Assembly (NCBI RefSeq): GCF_016056295.1
Contig: NZ_JAECZB010000102.1
Location: forward strand, 1-64,000
Direction of reading: 5' to 3'
Length of the DNA stretch: 64,000 nucleotides
Source of the DNA: Atlanticothrix silvestris CENA357
GTDB taxonomy: Bacteria > Cyanobacteriota > Cyanobacteriia > Cyanobacteriales > Nostocaceae
Below the pieces are notes generated by a model that ran no database searches, was not told the origin of the DNA, and saw only the letters and a list, made by a program, of their open reading frames with translations. The translations under genes were made by a program, and so were the position numbers. Of the stretch, positions 15,566 to 26,791 are shown in pieces (position 1 is the first letter of the stretch; each line of letters begins with the position of its first letter).

Positions 15566-16115
15566 AAATCAACTGATGGAAAGCTGATTTTTACAATGAC
15601 GCAATTAAACGTCACATTTCTTTAAAGTATAAATCATCAGTGCCTTCAGTTAAGACTAATGTGCAACCTGTTCCTTTATGACAATAAGTACTGTTTGCAG
15701 GTAATTCATCCCCTGATACCAATTCGCAATGACGCTCGTTCGCGTAGCGTGTTGTAGACAAGACTCGCGCTTCGCTGCGAAGATCGCAATTCGCAAATAA
15801 AGAACTTAGATGCAGCAAAGTTTTCAGAGTTTACATCTGTATCAGATTTTTCGTGAAATGGTATGATGTGGGTATTGTAACTTTCAGAAAATGGTTAGAC
15901 GAATTTGCTGGCGGTAGTCGTTTGTGTAGTGGCGAATTATATATTTGCCTAAAACTTTTCAAACATCCTCTAATCGGCGTTTATCAGCGTTTATCGGCGG
16001 TTAATTATTCATGACTTTGGACTTCTTGCAAAAAGTCTGAACTATCGCCTGAAAGCTTTGCCATATAAGATTTGAGAAATTAGCGAGAATTTTTTACAGA
16101 TAGGTAAAATGTGAG
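15566..16115. other. Intergenic region upstream of the phytochrome operon
   Basis: It contains the promoter region of the phytochrome gene and a repeat (15716-15864). A short minus-strand open stretch (about 15612-15715) reads VSGDELPANSTYCHKGTGC and continues to a stop. It looks protein-like but has no start codon before the repeat cuts it off, so it may be the 3' end of a broken small gene. From 15865 to 16115 nothing was recognised. Confidence 0.45.
15716..15864. repeat. ATACCAATT-family element (copy 2) with inserted palindromic module
   Basis: It begins ATACCAATTCGCAAT and ends GTGAAATGGTAT. The body (ACTTAGAT, AGCAAAG, TTTACATCTGTATCAGATTTT) matches copy 3 at 35650-35731 almost base for base. 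A GC-rich 58-bp module at 15730-15787 is extra, and AATTCGCAA is duplicated on both sides of it (15721-15729 and 15788-15796). Confidence 0.75.
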
Positions 16116-17888
16116 TCAGATAAAAATCATCACATTTAGTAGTGCAACACTAACATCCAACATCCAAAAACCAAAATTGACTATGGAATTTGGAGTCTTT
16201 TTCACTAAAGTTTGAACTTGATTGAGGTCGGTTTGTGCCAATTCGGTTTTACTCAACGACTGAATCAGACTCAAACCAAGAGATTGACTAGAAATGGTTT
16301 TGGCATAAGCGGCGTTGAGATAAGGAGTATATTGTGAGTTTCCTGCTGTGTAAGTTTGAAAGAAAGGTAAACTCAAAACGTTCATGTAGTAACGCGCTTG
16401 GGAAGCATCGCCAACAACATCCGCAGGTAATGAGACTTGCTGGCTTCCAGGGTTACTATTACCAATCGTGGAGAAGTGAGTTCCACCTAAAAGCATGACG
16501 AGATATTTTGGGGAATTCGCAAACCAAGAGAAAGGTCGAATTTGCTCGTATAAAGCTGGTGCAACGGTATCATCACTACTGCCAACAATCATCACAGGAG
16601 TTTTAATTTGACTTAAACCAGTTTTGCCAAAAATTGAACTAGTAACAGGGTTAACTGCGATCGCAGCTTTTACTCTCTCATCCTGCAAGTTATACTGTTG
16701 ACCAGACTTACTCTTTAATGCCAAAGCACTACATTGAAATAGTAAAGACATATTCCAAGTTGTATCCAGTGTCTTTGGTTTACAGTCTTTTTCTAGTTGC
16801 TCAAAGTTAATCTTCGCACCAGCTAAAGCTAAAGCAGTGTAGCCACCTAATGATTGACCAAAAACTCCGACTTGTTGGAGATTTAATCGACTTTGAAATC
16901 TTGAATCAGACTGGTTACTCTCTTGGAGTTGATTTAATACATATTTGATATCTAAAGGTCGGTCTTTGAATTCGCCTGGTTCTAATACTTCATTAGCTTG
17001 TCCATTCAGTGACAATCGTAGTTGTTTCGCATCACTACCAGGGTGATTGGGAACAACCACAACTAACCCGTATGATGCTAGATGGGTGGCTAAATATTGA
17101 AAGTTACTGCTATCTGAACCTAAACCATGAGAAACCACAATTACGGGTGCAGGACTCTGAACATTGGGAATATAAATATCAGTTAACAATAGCCGCTGGC
17201 GTGTGGAATCGAAAAATTTTAATGTATATTTTTGCGGCTTAAACTTTCCCTGACCCCGTAAATCTGGTAACTGAGCGAGAGATTTTGGAAGGGTAGCAGC
17301 TTCTATATTAGACTTTTGAGTAACTGTGGCGATCGCTTGTTGGGTTTGGTTGACTACTTTCTCTAGTTCCCCAGCAATAGCAAAGCTACGTGCTAAATCA
17401 ATGTGAATACTTTTATTAGGATATTTACGCAACAGATTTAATAGTGTTAAACCTCCTGGTTCAGCAGCAGCAGCAATCAGCGCTGACCGTAAAGCATGAA
17501 ATCCTGATTGTGGTTGATGAGATTTAGTTTTAATCGCTGTTGCCAAACGATTCAGCAGCGATTCTCCTTGGGGTGTATAGAGAAATTGAGCAGCGACTAC
17601 CGGACTAACTTTTACAGGAGTAAGTAAAATTTGTTGTAATTCTTGAAACTGTTTCGGTGGCAAATATTGCTGATAAATTGCCAATTCGTCATCAATTACA
17701 CCATTGTTAGCGTAGTTTTCTAAAGCAGTGACTGAAATTGACAAATCTAAGGCTGAATAAGATGCATAAATTCGTTCTGCTGCCATTACAGAGTTACTAA
17801 TTCCAAATGTTGGCAGCAGCATTGAAAGAACCAGCAAGAGCGAATTTTTTCTCAGGGTGCTAGTCCAATTACTAAACAAACTATTCAT
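16116..17888 (-). CDS. Secreted alpha/beta hydrolase with N-terminal DUF1400 domain
   Basis: The protein has 590 residues. A signal peptide is likely (hydrophobic 15-36, cut after VMAA). Residues 38-170 match the cyanobacterial DUF1400 region (YSALDLSISVTALENYANNG). The hydrolase domain follows, with oxyanion motif SHGLGSDS (253-260), nucleophile S346 in GQSLGGY, an acid at D438 or D439 in GSSDDTVAP, and H470 in GGTHFS. It is probably an exported esterase or lipase with unknown substrate. A hydrophobic C-terminal stretch ends the protein and may anchor it. It is a single gene with no operon partner. Confidence 0.88.
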   Translation of the reverse strand: MNSLFSNWTSTLRKNSLLLVLSMLLPTFGISNSVMAAERIYASYSALDLSISVTALENYANNGVIDDELAIYQQYLPPKQFQELQQILLTPVKVSPVVAAQFLYTPQGESLLNRLATAIKTKSHQPQSGFHALRSALIAAAAEPGGLTLLNLLRKYPNKSIHIDLARSFAIAGELEKVVNQTQQAIATVTQKSNIEAATLPKSLAQLPDLRGQGKFKPQKYTLKFFDSTRQRLLLTDIYIPNVQSPAPVIVVSHGLGSDSSNFQYLATHLASYGLVVVVPNHPGSDAKQLRLSLNGQANEVLEPGEFKDRPLDIKYVLNQLQESNQSDSRFQSRLNLQQVGVFGQSLGGYTALALAGAKINFEQLEKDCKPKTLDTTWNMSLLFQCSALALKSKSGQQYNLQDERVKAAIAVNPVTSSIFGKTGLSQIKTPVMIVGSSDDTVAPALYEQIRPFSWFANSPKYLVMLLGGTHFSTIGNSNPGSQQVSLPADVVGDASQARYYMNVLSLPFFQTYTAGNSQYTPYLNAAYAKTISSQSLGLSLIQSLSKTELAQTDLNQVQTLVKKTPNSIVNFGFWMLDVSVALLNVMIFI

Positions 17889-18204
17889 CGCTCAACTGTT
17901 TCGGTGATGTTGTTTCACGAGGCGTTGGCTTTGGTAGTTATTCAGACACCCTAGTTAACTTAATATTGTTCGCCTCAATACTTGTAGATGGTTTGAGTTT
18001 TTTCTCTTGATTACCAGGTGAAAATTTCAATCAGGTAGAGACACATAAATAAGCAAAGTATTCACCTAGCAAGAGATTAGCTTGCACTCACTGTGAAATC
18101 ATAACAAATGAAAAATTACCCTGCCTCAGTATTTTTTATGTAGCTTTAAATGTACAATCAATAGCCTCGTTTTTGTATCGATTGAAACCGCTGGCTAAAT
18201 TTAA
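17889..18204. other. Intergenic region, nothing recognised
   Basis: It lies between two minus-strand genes. I see no ORF, repeat or clear terminator. It presumably holds the hydrolase promoter. Confidence 0.4.
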
Positions 18205-19128
18205 TTAATTAGACTTTCCTAAGGCGATCGCTACTGAACCACAGACAACTAATAATGCTCCTGTTATGCCAATTAATGTTATATCTTCAGTGGGGATTAA
18301 AGAAGGTATAACCACTGATATTAATTCAACGGAAATTAAAGTAAAAATAGGAGCCAAAGCTAATACTGCGCTCACTTTTGATGCTTCCCAATGCTCTAAT
18401 GATTCTGCAAAAGCACCATAAGCAATTAAAGTATTAAAAGCACAAAAAACTAACGTACCTAAATGTAACCTATTCAGTGTAAAAATAGCTTCTGTTTTGG
18501 CTAATGGGGTGAATAATAAAGCACATCCTCCGTAAATAATTAGCATAATATTAGCGGAAGATAAAGATTGTAGCAATTGCTTTTGGGCCAAAGCATAAAC
18601 AGCCCATGCAACTGCTCCTAACACAACAAAACCACTACCTAAAAGATATGTATTTTGTGCTGTAATTAAGTTAGTAAGTTGGTCATGAAAAAATACCAAA
18701 TAACCACAAGTAAGAACACTGACACCCAGCCATTGATAGAGTGTATAACGTTCTTGAAAAATAACTAAGCCACCTAAACCTAATAAAAGCACAGCTAATT
18801 GAATGAGTACTTCCGCATTAGCAGGAGATGTTAAAGCTAAACCTTGCATGAAAAGGAAGTAGTTAGCTGCCAAAAATAAAGTAGCGATCGCCAACAATTT
18901 CCCAGAGACAGAACGTAATTGTTCTAACTTTGGTAATTGACCGCGTACCCCTAAATACACCGCCAGCAACACAAATGATGCCAAAAAGCGAAACCAAATG
19001 ACGGTATAGACATCAAGTGCTTGCAGCGTTACCTTGAGCGCAACAGGTAAAATTCCCCACAAGAAGACCGTTAATAGCGATAATGCTAGACCTAAACGCC
19101 AGCGACCAGAGCTTTGATGTAGTGACAT
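18205..19128 (-). CDS. EamA/DMT-superfamily transporter
   Basis: This 307-residue protein has about ten hydrophobic helices in two tandem halves, each an EamA domain (about 12-145 and 155-300). Typical marks are WGILPVALKVTLQ in the first helix and GAVAWAVYALAQKQ opening the second half. Members export metabolites, amino acids or drugs. The substrate cannot be inferred. It stands alone on the minus strand, divergent from higBA. Confidence 0.9.
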   Translation of the reverse strand: MSLHQSSGRWRLGLALSLLTVFLWGILPVALKVTLQALDVYTVIWFRFLASFVLLAVYLGVRGQLPKLEQLRSVSGKLLAIATLFLAANYFLFMQGLALTSPANAEVLIQLAVLLLGLGGLVIFQERYTLYQWLGVSVLTCGYLVFFHDQLTNLITAQNTYLLGSGFVVLGAVAWAVYALAQKQLLQSLSSANIMLIIYGGCALLFTPLAKTEAIFTLNRLHLGTLVFCAFNTLIAYGAFAESLEHWEASKVSAVLALAPIFTLISVELISVVIPSLIPTEDITLIGITGALLVVCGSVAIALGKSN

Positions 19129-19311
19129 TTAGCGATCGTACCAAAAGTTTGACTAGTAAGACCTCTCTACTTTATTTGAAGCCAAAATAGTTAGGTTTAA
19201 CAGACTACTACTTCAGTACTGAGTTTTAGCAATATACTTGTGCAACTCCTGTAGAAATGCAGGGCTTTATTTATTTTGCCACTTGTCTAGCCTAAATAAA
19301 TAACACATCTA

Positions 19312-19328
19312 TTTACCAAAATGGTAAA
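19312..19328. promoter_or_regulatory. Putative HigA operator upstream of higB
   Basis: A perfect inverted repeat, TTTACCA-AAA-TGGTAAA, lies 23 nt before the higB start and overlaps a -10-like TAAACT (19325-19330). Type II antitoxins of the HTH class repress their own operon through such palindromes, so HigA binding here is a reasonable inference. Confidence 0.6.
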
Positions 19329-19351
19329 CTTATTATTAGTCCAAATAACAC

Positions 19352-19681
19352 ATGGAAATCACCTTTGCTAACGACAAACTGCAAAACCTGTGCGAGCAAA
19401 AAAACCTAGGGCAAAGAAAATTGGGTGCAAAATGTGCAAAGAAATTGATAACCCGATTGGCTGACCTTGCAGCTGTTAGCTGTGTTAAGGAATTATTTGC
19501 AGGTCGTCCCCATCCCTTAAAAGGAGATCGGGCAGGTGAATTTGCAGTAGACCTAGAAGGTGGTAAACGACTTGTATTTAAGCCAGACAACGACCCCATC
19601 CCCCTTGCCGAGGATGGAAGCATTGATTGGTCAAAAGTTACTGCTGTTTGTATTGTTTTCATTGGAGATTACCATGATTGA
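19352..19681 (+). CDS. higB: HigB-like type II toxin (RelE/ParE superfamily)
   Basis: The 109 residues have the layout of HigB-type killer proteins: GAKCAKKLITRLADL, then ELFAGRPHPLKGDRAGEFAV, and a C-terminal strand VTAVCIVFIGDYHD. These toxins are ribosome-associated mRNA endonucleases. The gene order is toxin first, as in hig loci. The stop codon overlaps the antitoxin start by 8 nt, which suggests translational coupling. Confidence 0.87.
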   Translation: MEITFANDKLQNLCEQKNLGQRKLGAKCAKKLITRLADLAAVSCVKELFAGRPHPLKGDRAGEFAVDLEGGKRLVFKPDNDPIPLAEDGSIDWSKVTAVCIVFIGDYHD

Positions 19682-19964
19682 GACAACCCGAACATTCACT
19701 CCAGATTGGGTATCTCCTCCCGGTGATACCATCGCTGATATCTTAGAAGAGCGTGATTGGACACAAGTACAGTTAGCAGAGCGATTAGGCTACACTACCA
19801 AACATATCAGCCTACTCATCAACGGCAAAGCACCTATCAATGAAGAAACAGCTCTGAAGTTAGAACAAGTTTTAGGCAGTACAACAGCATTTTGGTTAAA
19901 TCGTGAAGCCAAATATCGTGCTGGTTTAGCACGGATAGAAGAAGAAAACCGCTTAAAAAAGTAA
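19674..19964 (+). CDS. higA: HigA-like antitoxin, XRE-type helix-turn-helix
   Basis: It has 96 residues starting at the ATG that overlaps the higB stop. The helix-turn-helix is at about 26-55 (WTQVQLAERLGYTTKHISLL), preceded by the HigA signature PPGDTIADILEER. The C-terminal half (ETALKLEQVLGSTTAFWLNR) is the usual HigA dimer region. It neutralises HigB and should repress the operon through the palindrome upstream. An in-frame start further upstream inside higB is unlikely. Confidence 0.9.
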   Translation: MIETTRTFTPDWVSPPGDTIADILEERDWTQVQLAERLGYTTKHISLLINGKAPINEETALKLEQVLGSTTAFWLNREAKYRAGLARIEEENRLKK

Positions 19965-20004
19965 GCCATAAATGCAAAAGACCAGAAATATGGTTTATCA
20001 TGCC

Positions 20005-21183
20005 TTAAAAGAAATTAGCCATCCAAGGGGAGTCACCTGCAAATATTTGTGTAGCTGCTACTAGCGCTGTTTCCGTAGCTTCCAGTTTGCCTGTTAACTG
20101 TAAATGGTAGGGGGTAAACAAACTTGTGTACAAAGGTGCTAAGTGTCTAATGTTTAACTGCAACTCACCTTTGCCACCTCTTGTAACTTCACCTTGTCCA
20201 TTAGCGACAGACAAAACAAATTTACCATTGTTGCCAGTCAATAAGTCATCTTGAACTGACAAATGTAGTTCAGATTGCACTCTTGGTGGATAACCGCGCA
20301 TCTCTAGGGCTTTGCAGACATTAATCACGCGCAACATCCAGCGCTCGTGACTGCGGATTTTAGCAGTTTGTTCTGGTAGCAGCAACGTTAAATGATCAGT
20401 TACCGAACTCTTCCATTGCACTTGTTTGATTTGGGAGCGATGATTGGCTAGAAAAGACCAAAAAGTTTGTGCAGCAGCATTTGTAAGAATTACCCAATCT
20501 TTCACTCGTAGAATTGTGTTATCTTCTGTGGAATGTTGGCTAAAGATGATGTAGCCTTGGGGTTGTTCTGGGGAACCTATAAAGTAGCCATAAACAGTTT
20601 CTTGACCATTCGGTCGGATTAATCCTTTCCAAATTGCTTGATTGCGATCTAAATATCCATGAGTAATTTTGGCCTGCTGTTGATATAGGTCATGAAAGAC
20701 TTCATGATTGAGTGGAATTACAGGTTGTATTGGTAGCAGTTGTTCTCGTATCTGAATACTCTCAGTGGGAACTTCCCAAATACAAAAGTTACCACCTTGT
20801 TCATACCCGGCTTTGCGATATAAGCGCTGAGTTGCTGGATAGAGTACAGAAATAGGTACTTCCTGGGTATGAAGTTCCTTCAGGGTATGCTGCATCAGTG
20901 CGATCGCAACTCCATCTCCACGATATTCTGGAGCAATGCCTACTCCCGCAATTCCAATCATTGGTACACGCTGTCCACCCCACCACTGACCCATCGGTAA
21001 AGTTGCCAGTCCACCTACAATTTGTTGATTTTGATGAATAATGCGAAAGTTTTCTAAGCCAATGCGGTTCAAGAAAATTTCGCTGTCACCAGATGACATC
21101 ACATAACACTGCTCTAGGATATACCCTAGTTGCTGAACATCTTCTGTATGGGTAAGAGTCGTGTATTTAAATTGAGGGAGCAT
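20005..21183 (-). CDS. GNAT acetyltransferase with Eis-like C-terminal SCP2 domain
   Basis: About 392 residues from MLPQFKYTTL. Residues about 10-140 form a GNAT fold with the acetyl-CoA loop VGIAPEYRGDGVAIALM. A second degenerate GNAT-like region follows, and the last 100 residues (LHLSVQDDLLTGNNGKF onwards) match the sterol-carrier-like domain of Eis-family proteins. Eis enzymes acetylate amines, including aminoglycosides; the substrate here is unknown. The frame is open to an ATG at 21204, but those seven extra residues (PHAPCP) are encoded by the CATGGGG repeat, so the start is doubtful. Confidence 0.85.
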   Translation of the reverse strand: MLPQFKYTTLTHTEDVQQLGYILEQCYVMSSGDSEIFLNRIGLENFRIIHQNQQIVGGLATLPMGQWWGGQRVPMIGIAGVGIAPEYRGDGVAIALMQHTLKELHTQEVPISVLYPATQRLYRKAGYEQGGNFCIWEVPTESIQIREQLLPIQPVIPLNHEVFHDLYQQQAKITHGYLDRNQAIWKGLIRPNGQETVYGYFIGSPEQPQGYIIFSQHSTEDNTILRVKDWVILTNAAAQTFWSFLANHRSQIKQVQWKSSVTDHLTLLLPEQTAKIRSHERWMLRVINVCKALEMRGYPPRVQSELHLSVQDDLLTGNNGKFVLSVANGQGEVTRGGKGELQLNIRHLAPLYTSLFTPYHLQLTGKLEATETALVAATQIFAGDSPWMANFF

Positions 21184-21212
21184 GGGGCATGGGGCATGGG
21201 GCATGGGGCATG
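21181..21212. repeat. CATGGGG tandem repeat at the 5' end of the acetyltransferase gene
   Basis: Four CATGGGG units and a fifth partial CATG sit exactly at the start region of the minus-strand gene, creating several in-phase and out-of-phase ATG codons. The native ribosome-binding site has probably been displaced. Confidence 0.75.
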
Positions 21213-21269
21213 AGATGAAGTCTTACTTCACTGGTCTTTTGCCTTTCATGCTGAGGCTGAGATAAAATT

Positions 21270-23348
<2,079 letters not shown>

Positions 23349-23371
23349 TTATAAAAACTAGGCAATTAATT

Positions 23372-23605
23372 CTATATTATCTGTAAGTCCAAAACAAACT
23401 CTGGTAATATATCCTCTCTAGACAAGCTTGTGGGGGAATCTAATATTTCTTTTGGTTGCCCTTGTCGATAAATTTCCACACGGCGAGCTTTTTTATCAAT
23501 TAGCCAACCCAATTTTACGCCTGCATTCACATATTCTTGCATTTTGGTTTGGGTTTCATTATTGATGAACCAAAGAAATGTATGGGTATCGATTATAAAT
23601 TTCAT
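23372..23605 (-). pseudogene. Chimeric relic: VapC (PIN) N-terminus fused to Uma2-type C-terminus
   Basis: An unbroken 77-codon frame. Residues 1-18 (MKFIIDTHTFLWFINNET) are the start of a PIN-domain toxin with its first acidic residue. From about residue 21 it reads as the tail of a Uma2-family (PD-D/EXK-like) protein: QEYVNAGVKLGWLIDKKARR, then VEIYRQGQP and PTSLSREDILPEFVLDLQII. Nearly all of the PIN fold and the N-terminal half of Uma2 are missing, so neither activity is expected. Its ATG overlaps the stop of the antitoxin relic (ATGA), showing the vapC end is in its original operon position. Confidence 0.78.
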
Positions 23606-23820
23606 TCCATGTACTCACGAAAACCTTCTAGAGGCTCATCAAAATCAGGTGACATAAAAATTAAACCTTGAGCGCTCCCACTCTGGCGACGTTTTTTAGG
23701 TTGATTAATACGCAGTATTTTGAAAATAGGTTGATTATTCTGCATGATGATTATTTCATCTTCTTCTAGCGCCGCTTGGAATAAGCTTTCTGGTTGATTT
23801 GTTGCTTGAGAAATATCAAT
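23602..23820 (-). pseudogene. Phd/YefM-type antitoxin relic lacking its start codon
   Basis: Seventy-two codons are open, reading IDISQATNQPESLFQAALEE onward to FDEPLEGFREYME, a recognisable Phd/YefM-type antitoxin. A TAA stop sits directly before the first codon (ATT), and the first in-frame ATG is only at about residue 26, so the normal start is lost. The bases upstream (23821 on) look unrelated. Translation from ATT cannot be excluded. It pairs with the chimeric toxin relic through a 4-nt overlap. Confidence 0.7.
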
Positions 23821-24030
23821 TTATGAAGTTATCCATAAGCCTAGCGCAAAGTATAAGTTTGCGATCCGCCTGAAGGCGGTGTTTCTCCATCGCACCTCAC
23901 AAATTATGTGATGTCGAAACTAGCCATGGTTTTGAGCAAAAGTGGCAACGTAATTTTCCAAAACAAGCAATGCAACTACTAAAAAAGCAAATCTCTAGAC
24001 AGCAGCATTGCTAATATTAAAAGCAGTTGC
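23821..24030. other. Spacer with a short perfect hairpin
   Basis: CCGCCT-GA-AGGCGG at about 23866-23879 is a perfect palindrome of the kind scattered in Nostoc genomes. No gene was recognised. This DNA abuts the point where the antitoxin lost its start. Confidence 0.4.
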
Positions 24031-25095
24031 TTAACGATCCCAATCTTCAACTTCATATAAAAATCGGGTTTTACCAATCAGTTTACGATTAGCAGAGGTA
24101 CTTTGGACAAACACAACATACTTTTCTAGGTTACTCGGTTTAATCCGAATCGTGGCATCCATCGGTAGACCTAACATTTCCCGTGCTGCACCTCCGGCAA
24201 ATAAATCACCAGTTACCCGATCCATTAAAATAATTTCTTTATGAGCTTGGATGGTTTCCGTTTTCGTAAATTCGTAAAAACCTCGCCCAACTTTGAAACT
24301 TAAACCATTTTCCAAAACCAGAGCTTTAATAGAAATGTCTTGCTCAACCTCTAAAACCTGAAAACGTCCCGGAGAAACTGCCCGTAAATCAGCCGATTCG
24401 TAATAAGATGTTTCTGCTCGGTTCATCATGGTGTTAAATATTTTATTTAGCCCACGGCTCATCCGTCCTTGATCAATTACTTCTTGTTCATAAGCTTGTA
24501 ACTGTTCATTAGAAGATTGTTGATAACAAACTGCTAAAAATAAATCAGTAATATACGAAAATTGGTCTAAATTAATATGAAAACCGCCAGATTTTTCAGC
24601 TAGTTCTTGATAAAAAGGAATCGCATGGGAGCGATTGAGTGCTTGAACTCCATAAACTGTAATTTCTGCCTCGGTTAATTTATCTAACTCTTTGCGCCAA
24701 TTCAGTTTTTGAGGGTTGTGTGCCGGGGGATGGGGAATATCATCACCAATCAAAACCAGTGATTTTGATGCTGACTTTGACCAAGATAATGATTGGGATT
24801 CATGTAACACTAATTCGTAACATTCTGGTGCATCTCCGCCACCAGTAGGTTCTACATTTTGTACAAAATCACAAATAGCATCAACATCACCGGATAGGTT
24901 GAAGATTTTGGTGACATAAGTTGAGCCTGCATCACAATAGTCTCCGTGCGCGATAATACCAATACGAATTAAAGGAATCTCATCTATTAGTCTAGTAACA
25001 GTATTTTTAATTTTCCGCCGTACCTGGGTAAGGCATGGGTACATACTTCCGGTCGTATCAAAACTAAAAGCAATCTCAATGTTATTACTTGTCAT
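24031..25095 (-). CDS. VWA-domain protein (stand-alone)
   Basis: About 354 residues, starting MTSNNIEIAFSFD. The von Willebrand A domain fills about 5-190 and has a complete metal-ion adhesion motif (FDTTGSM), a downstream Thr in VEPTGGGD and an Asp in LIGDDIPH. The C-terminal half (about 230-354) is of unknown type, rich in beta strands. An in-frame ATG at 25149 is possible but adds an atypical leader. No signal peptide is seen, so it should be cytosolic. There is no associated AAA ATPase or phosphatase here. The function is unknown. Confidence 0.82.
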   Translation of the reverse strand: MTSNNIEIAFSFDTTGSMYPCLTQVRRKIKNTVTRLIDEIPLIRIGIIAHGDYCDAGSTYVTKIFNLSGDVDAICDFVQNVEPTGGGDAPECYELVLHESQSLSWSKSASKSLVLIGDDIPHPPAHNPQKLNWRKELDKLTEAEITVYGVQALNRSHAIPFYQELAEKSGGFHINLDQFSYITDLFLAVCYQQSSNEQLQAYEQEVIDQGRMSRGLNKIFNTMMNRAETSYYESADLRAVSPGRFQVLEVEQDISIKALVLENGLSFKVGRGFYEFTKTETIQAHKEIILMDRVTGDLFAGGAAREMLGLPMDATIRIKPSNLEKYVVFVQSTSANRKLIGKTRFLYEVEDWDR

Positions 25096-25344
25096 GGGCT
25101 TATTTAAATACGATGTCTTTATTTTAACTCCTGAAATGAAAGTAAGCAAATATACATTATTTAATAATTGCTTATATAGCTTTAAATTTTAGTGATGAAA
25201 CATAAAAAAATCCATTTTTAATGAACATCACGAAGAGTTATATGATTGCTAAAAAACCATAAATATGGATGTAAGCCATACATCCAACTAAAAACAAATG
25301 TTCATTGAATTTTTAACTTATAAAATCAAAAATGGCACGCGCTC

Positions 25345-26331
25345 ATGACTAAAACTTTCACAGATAAACTCCCAATTATAATTGCTCATCGAGGCGCTAG
25401 TGGCTACCGTCCAGAGCATACTTTGGCTGCTTATGAATTAGCGATCGCTCTCGGCGCTGACTATATTGAACCAGATTTAGTTTCAACCAAAGATGGTGTT
25501 TTAATTGCTCGTCACGAAAACGAAATTTCGGAAACCACCAACGTTGCTAACCACATAGAATTTGCTAATCGTAAAACTACTAAACTCATTGACGGAGAAC
25601 TCAAAGTTGGCTGGTTTACTGAAGACTTTACCCTTGCAGAAATAAAAACTCTACGAGCTAAAGAGCGAATCCCCCAAATCCGACCCCAAAATACTATCTA
25701 TGATGAATTATTTACAATTCCCACACTGCAAGAAATCGTTGATTTAGCCAAAGCTAAAAGCGCCGAAATTAATCGTGCGATCGGTATTTATCCTGAAACT
25801 AAACACCCGACTTACTTTCAATCTATAGGTTTATCACTAGAAGATCCTCTGCTAGCAAATTTAGCAGCCAATAATTATCAAGATGCCAATGCACCTGTTT
25901 TTATCCAGTCTTTTGAAGTGAGTAATTTACAATATTTGTCTACCAAAACCGATTTACCTTTGGTGCAGTTGCTCAACGCCACTGGCAAACCTTACGATTT
26001 TGTAGCCAGTGGTGATGTTCGCACCTATGCAGATTTAGCCACAGCATTAGGTTTAAGAGAAATTGCCAAATATGCACAAGCAGTTGGCATTCATAAAAAT
26101 TTGCTTATTCCTAAAGATAGTACAGGGAAGTTGCGATCGCCTACATCTATAGTTAAAAATGCTCATGCAGCTGCTTTGCTATTTCATGTGTGGACTTTTC
26201 GTAATGAAGACTGCTTTTTACCACTAGACTTTCAGGGAAATCCTCAAGGTGAATATGAACTGTTTTTCAGTTTAGGCATTGATGGCGTATTTAGTGATTA
26301 TCCAGATACCGCTAAAACCAAACTCCGTTAA
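25345..26331 (+). CDS. glpQ: Glycerophosphodiester phosphodiesterase
   Basis: This 328-residue GDPD-family TIM barrel hydrolyses glycerophosphodiesters to glycerol-3-phosphate and an alcohol. Catalytic and metal residues are visible: HRG at 15-17, E24 and H25 in YRPEHT, E42 and D44 in YIEPDL, and H57 in ARHENE. Insertions such as IRPQNTIYDELFTIPTLQEI are typical of GlpQ-type enzymes rather than UgpQ. No signal peptide is visible, unlike periplasmic E. coli GlpQ, so it is probably cytosolic. It converges on vapC with a 31-nt gap. Confidence 0.93.
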   Translation: MTKTFTDKLPIIIAHRGASGYRPEHTLAAYELAIALGADYIEPDLVSTKDGVLIARHENEISETTNVANHIEFANRKTTKLIDGELKVGWFTEDFTLAEIKTLRAKERIPQIRPQNTIYDELFTIPTLQEIVDLAKAKSAEINRAIGIYPETKHPTYFQSIGLSLEDPLLANLAANNYQDANAPVFIQSFEVSNLQYLSTKTDLPLVQLLNATGKPYDFVASGDVRTYADLATALGLREIAKYAQAVGIHKNLLIPKDSTGKLRSPTSIVKNAHAAALLFHVWTFRNEDCFLPLDFQGNPQGEYELFFSLGIDGVFSDYPDTAKTKLR

Positions 26332-26362
26332 AACCATGACAATTCATTTTTCTCTCTGCGTC

Positions 26363-26791
26363 TCAGTCACTCTGGGTGAAATCTTCTATGCATTTAACCA
26401 ACTTTATGGGAATATGTTGATTAAAATTATCAAAATCTTTGTTTGTAGTCAGGATACTATAATTTCTCCGAACAGCTACGGCACAAATAAGAAAATCCGT
26501 GTTTGTACCTTTAATACCCTGATGTAAGCAAGTATTATAAAACTCAGCAGCAAGCTCGTAGTCTTTAATATCTAACTCCAGATTAGGAAACCCGCTGAGA
26601 TAATTTTTTAGTTGATTGTATTGGTTAGGCTGACGAATTCCCGAAAGTATCTCTTGGCGAACAGCACCTAGCAAAACAACTCGACCATCTGTAATTAGTT
26701 CTCGAAACAATGCAACATGGTGTGAGTTATTCATCTTTTCATCGCGTCTCAGAGCCAAAGACCAGACGGAGGTATCAACAATAACTTTCAT
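26363..26791 (-). CDS. vapC: VapC-like PIN-domain toxin
   Basis: A complete PIN domain of 142 residues with the four acidic positions in place: D6 in VDTSVWSLAL, E in RQEILSGI, D in NTDFLICAVAV, and TTNKDFDNF near the C-terminus. VapC toxins are ribonucleases that cut specific tRNAs or rRNA. The start overlaps the upstream vapB stop by 4 nt (ATGA). Confidence 0.92.
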   Translation of the reverse strand: MKVIVDTSVWSLALRRDEKMNNSHHVALFRELITDGRVVLLGAVRQEILSGIRQPNQYNQLKNYLSGFPNLELDIKDYELAAEFYNTCLHQGIKGTNTDFLICAVAVRRNYSILTTNKDFDNFNQHIPIKLVKCIEDFTQSD

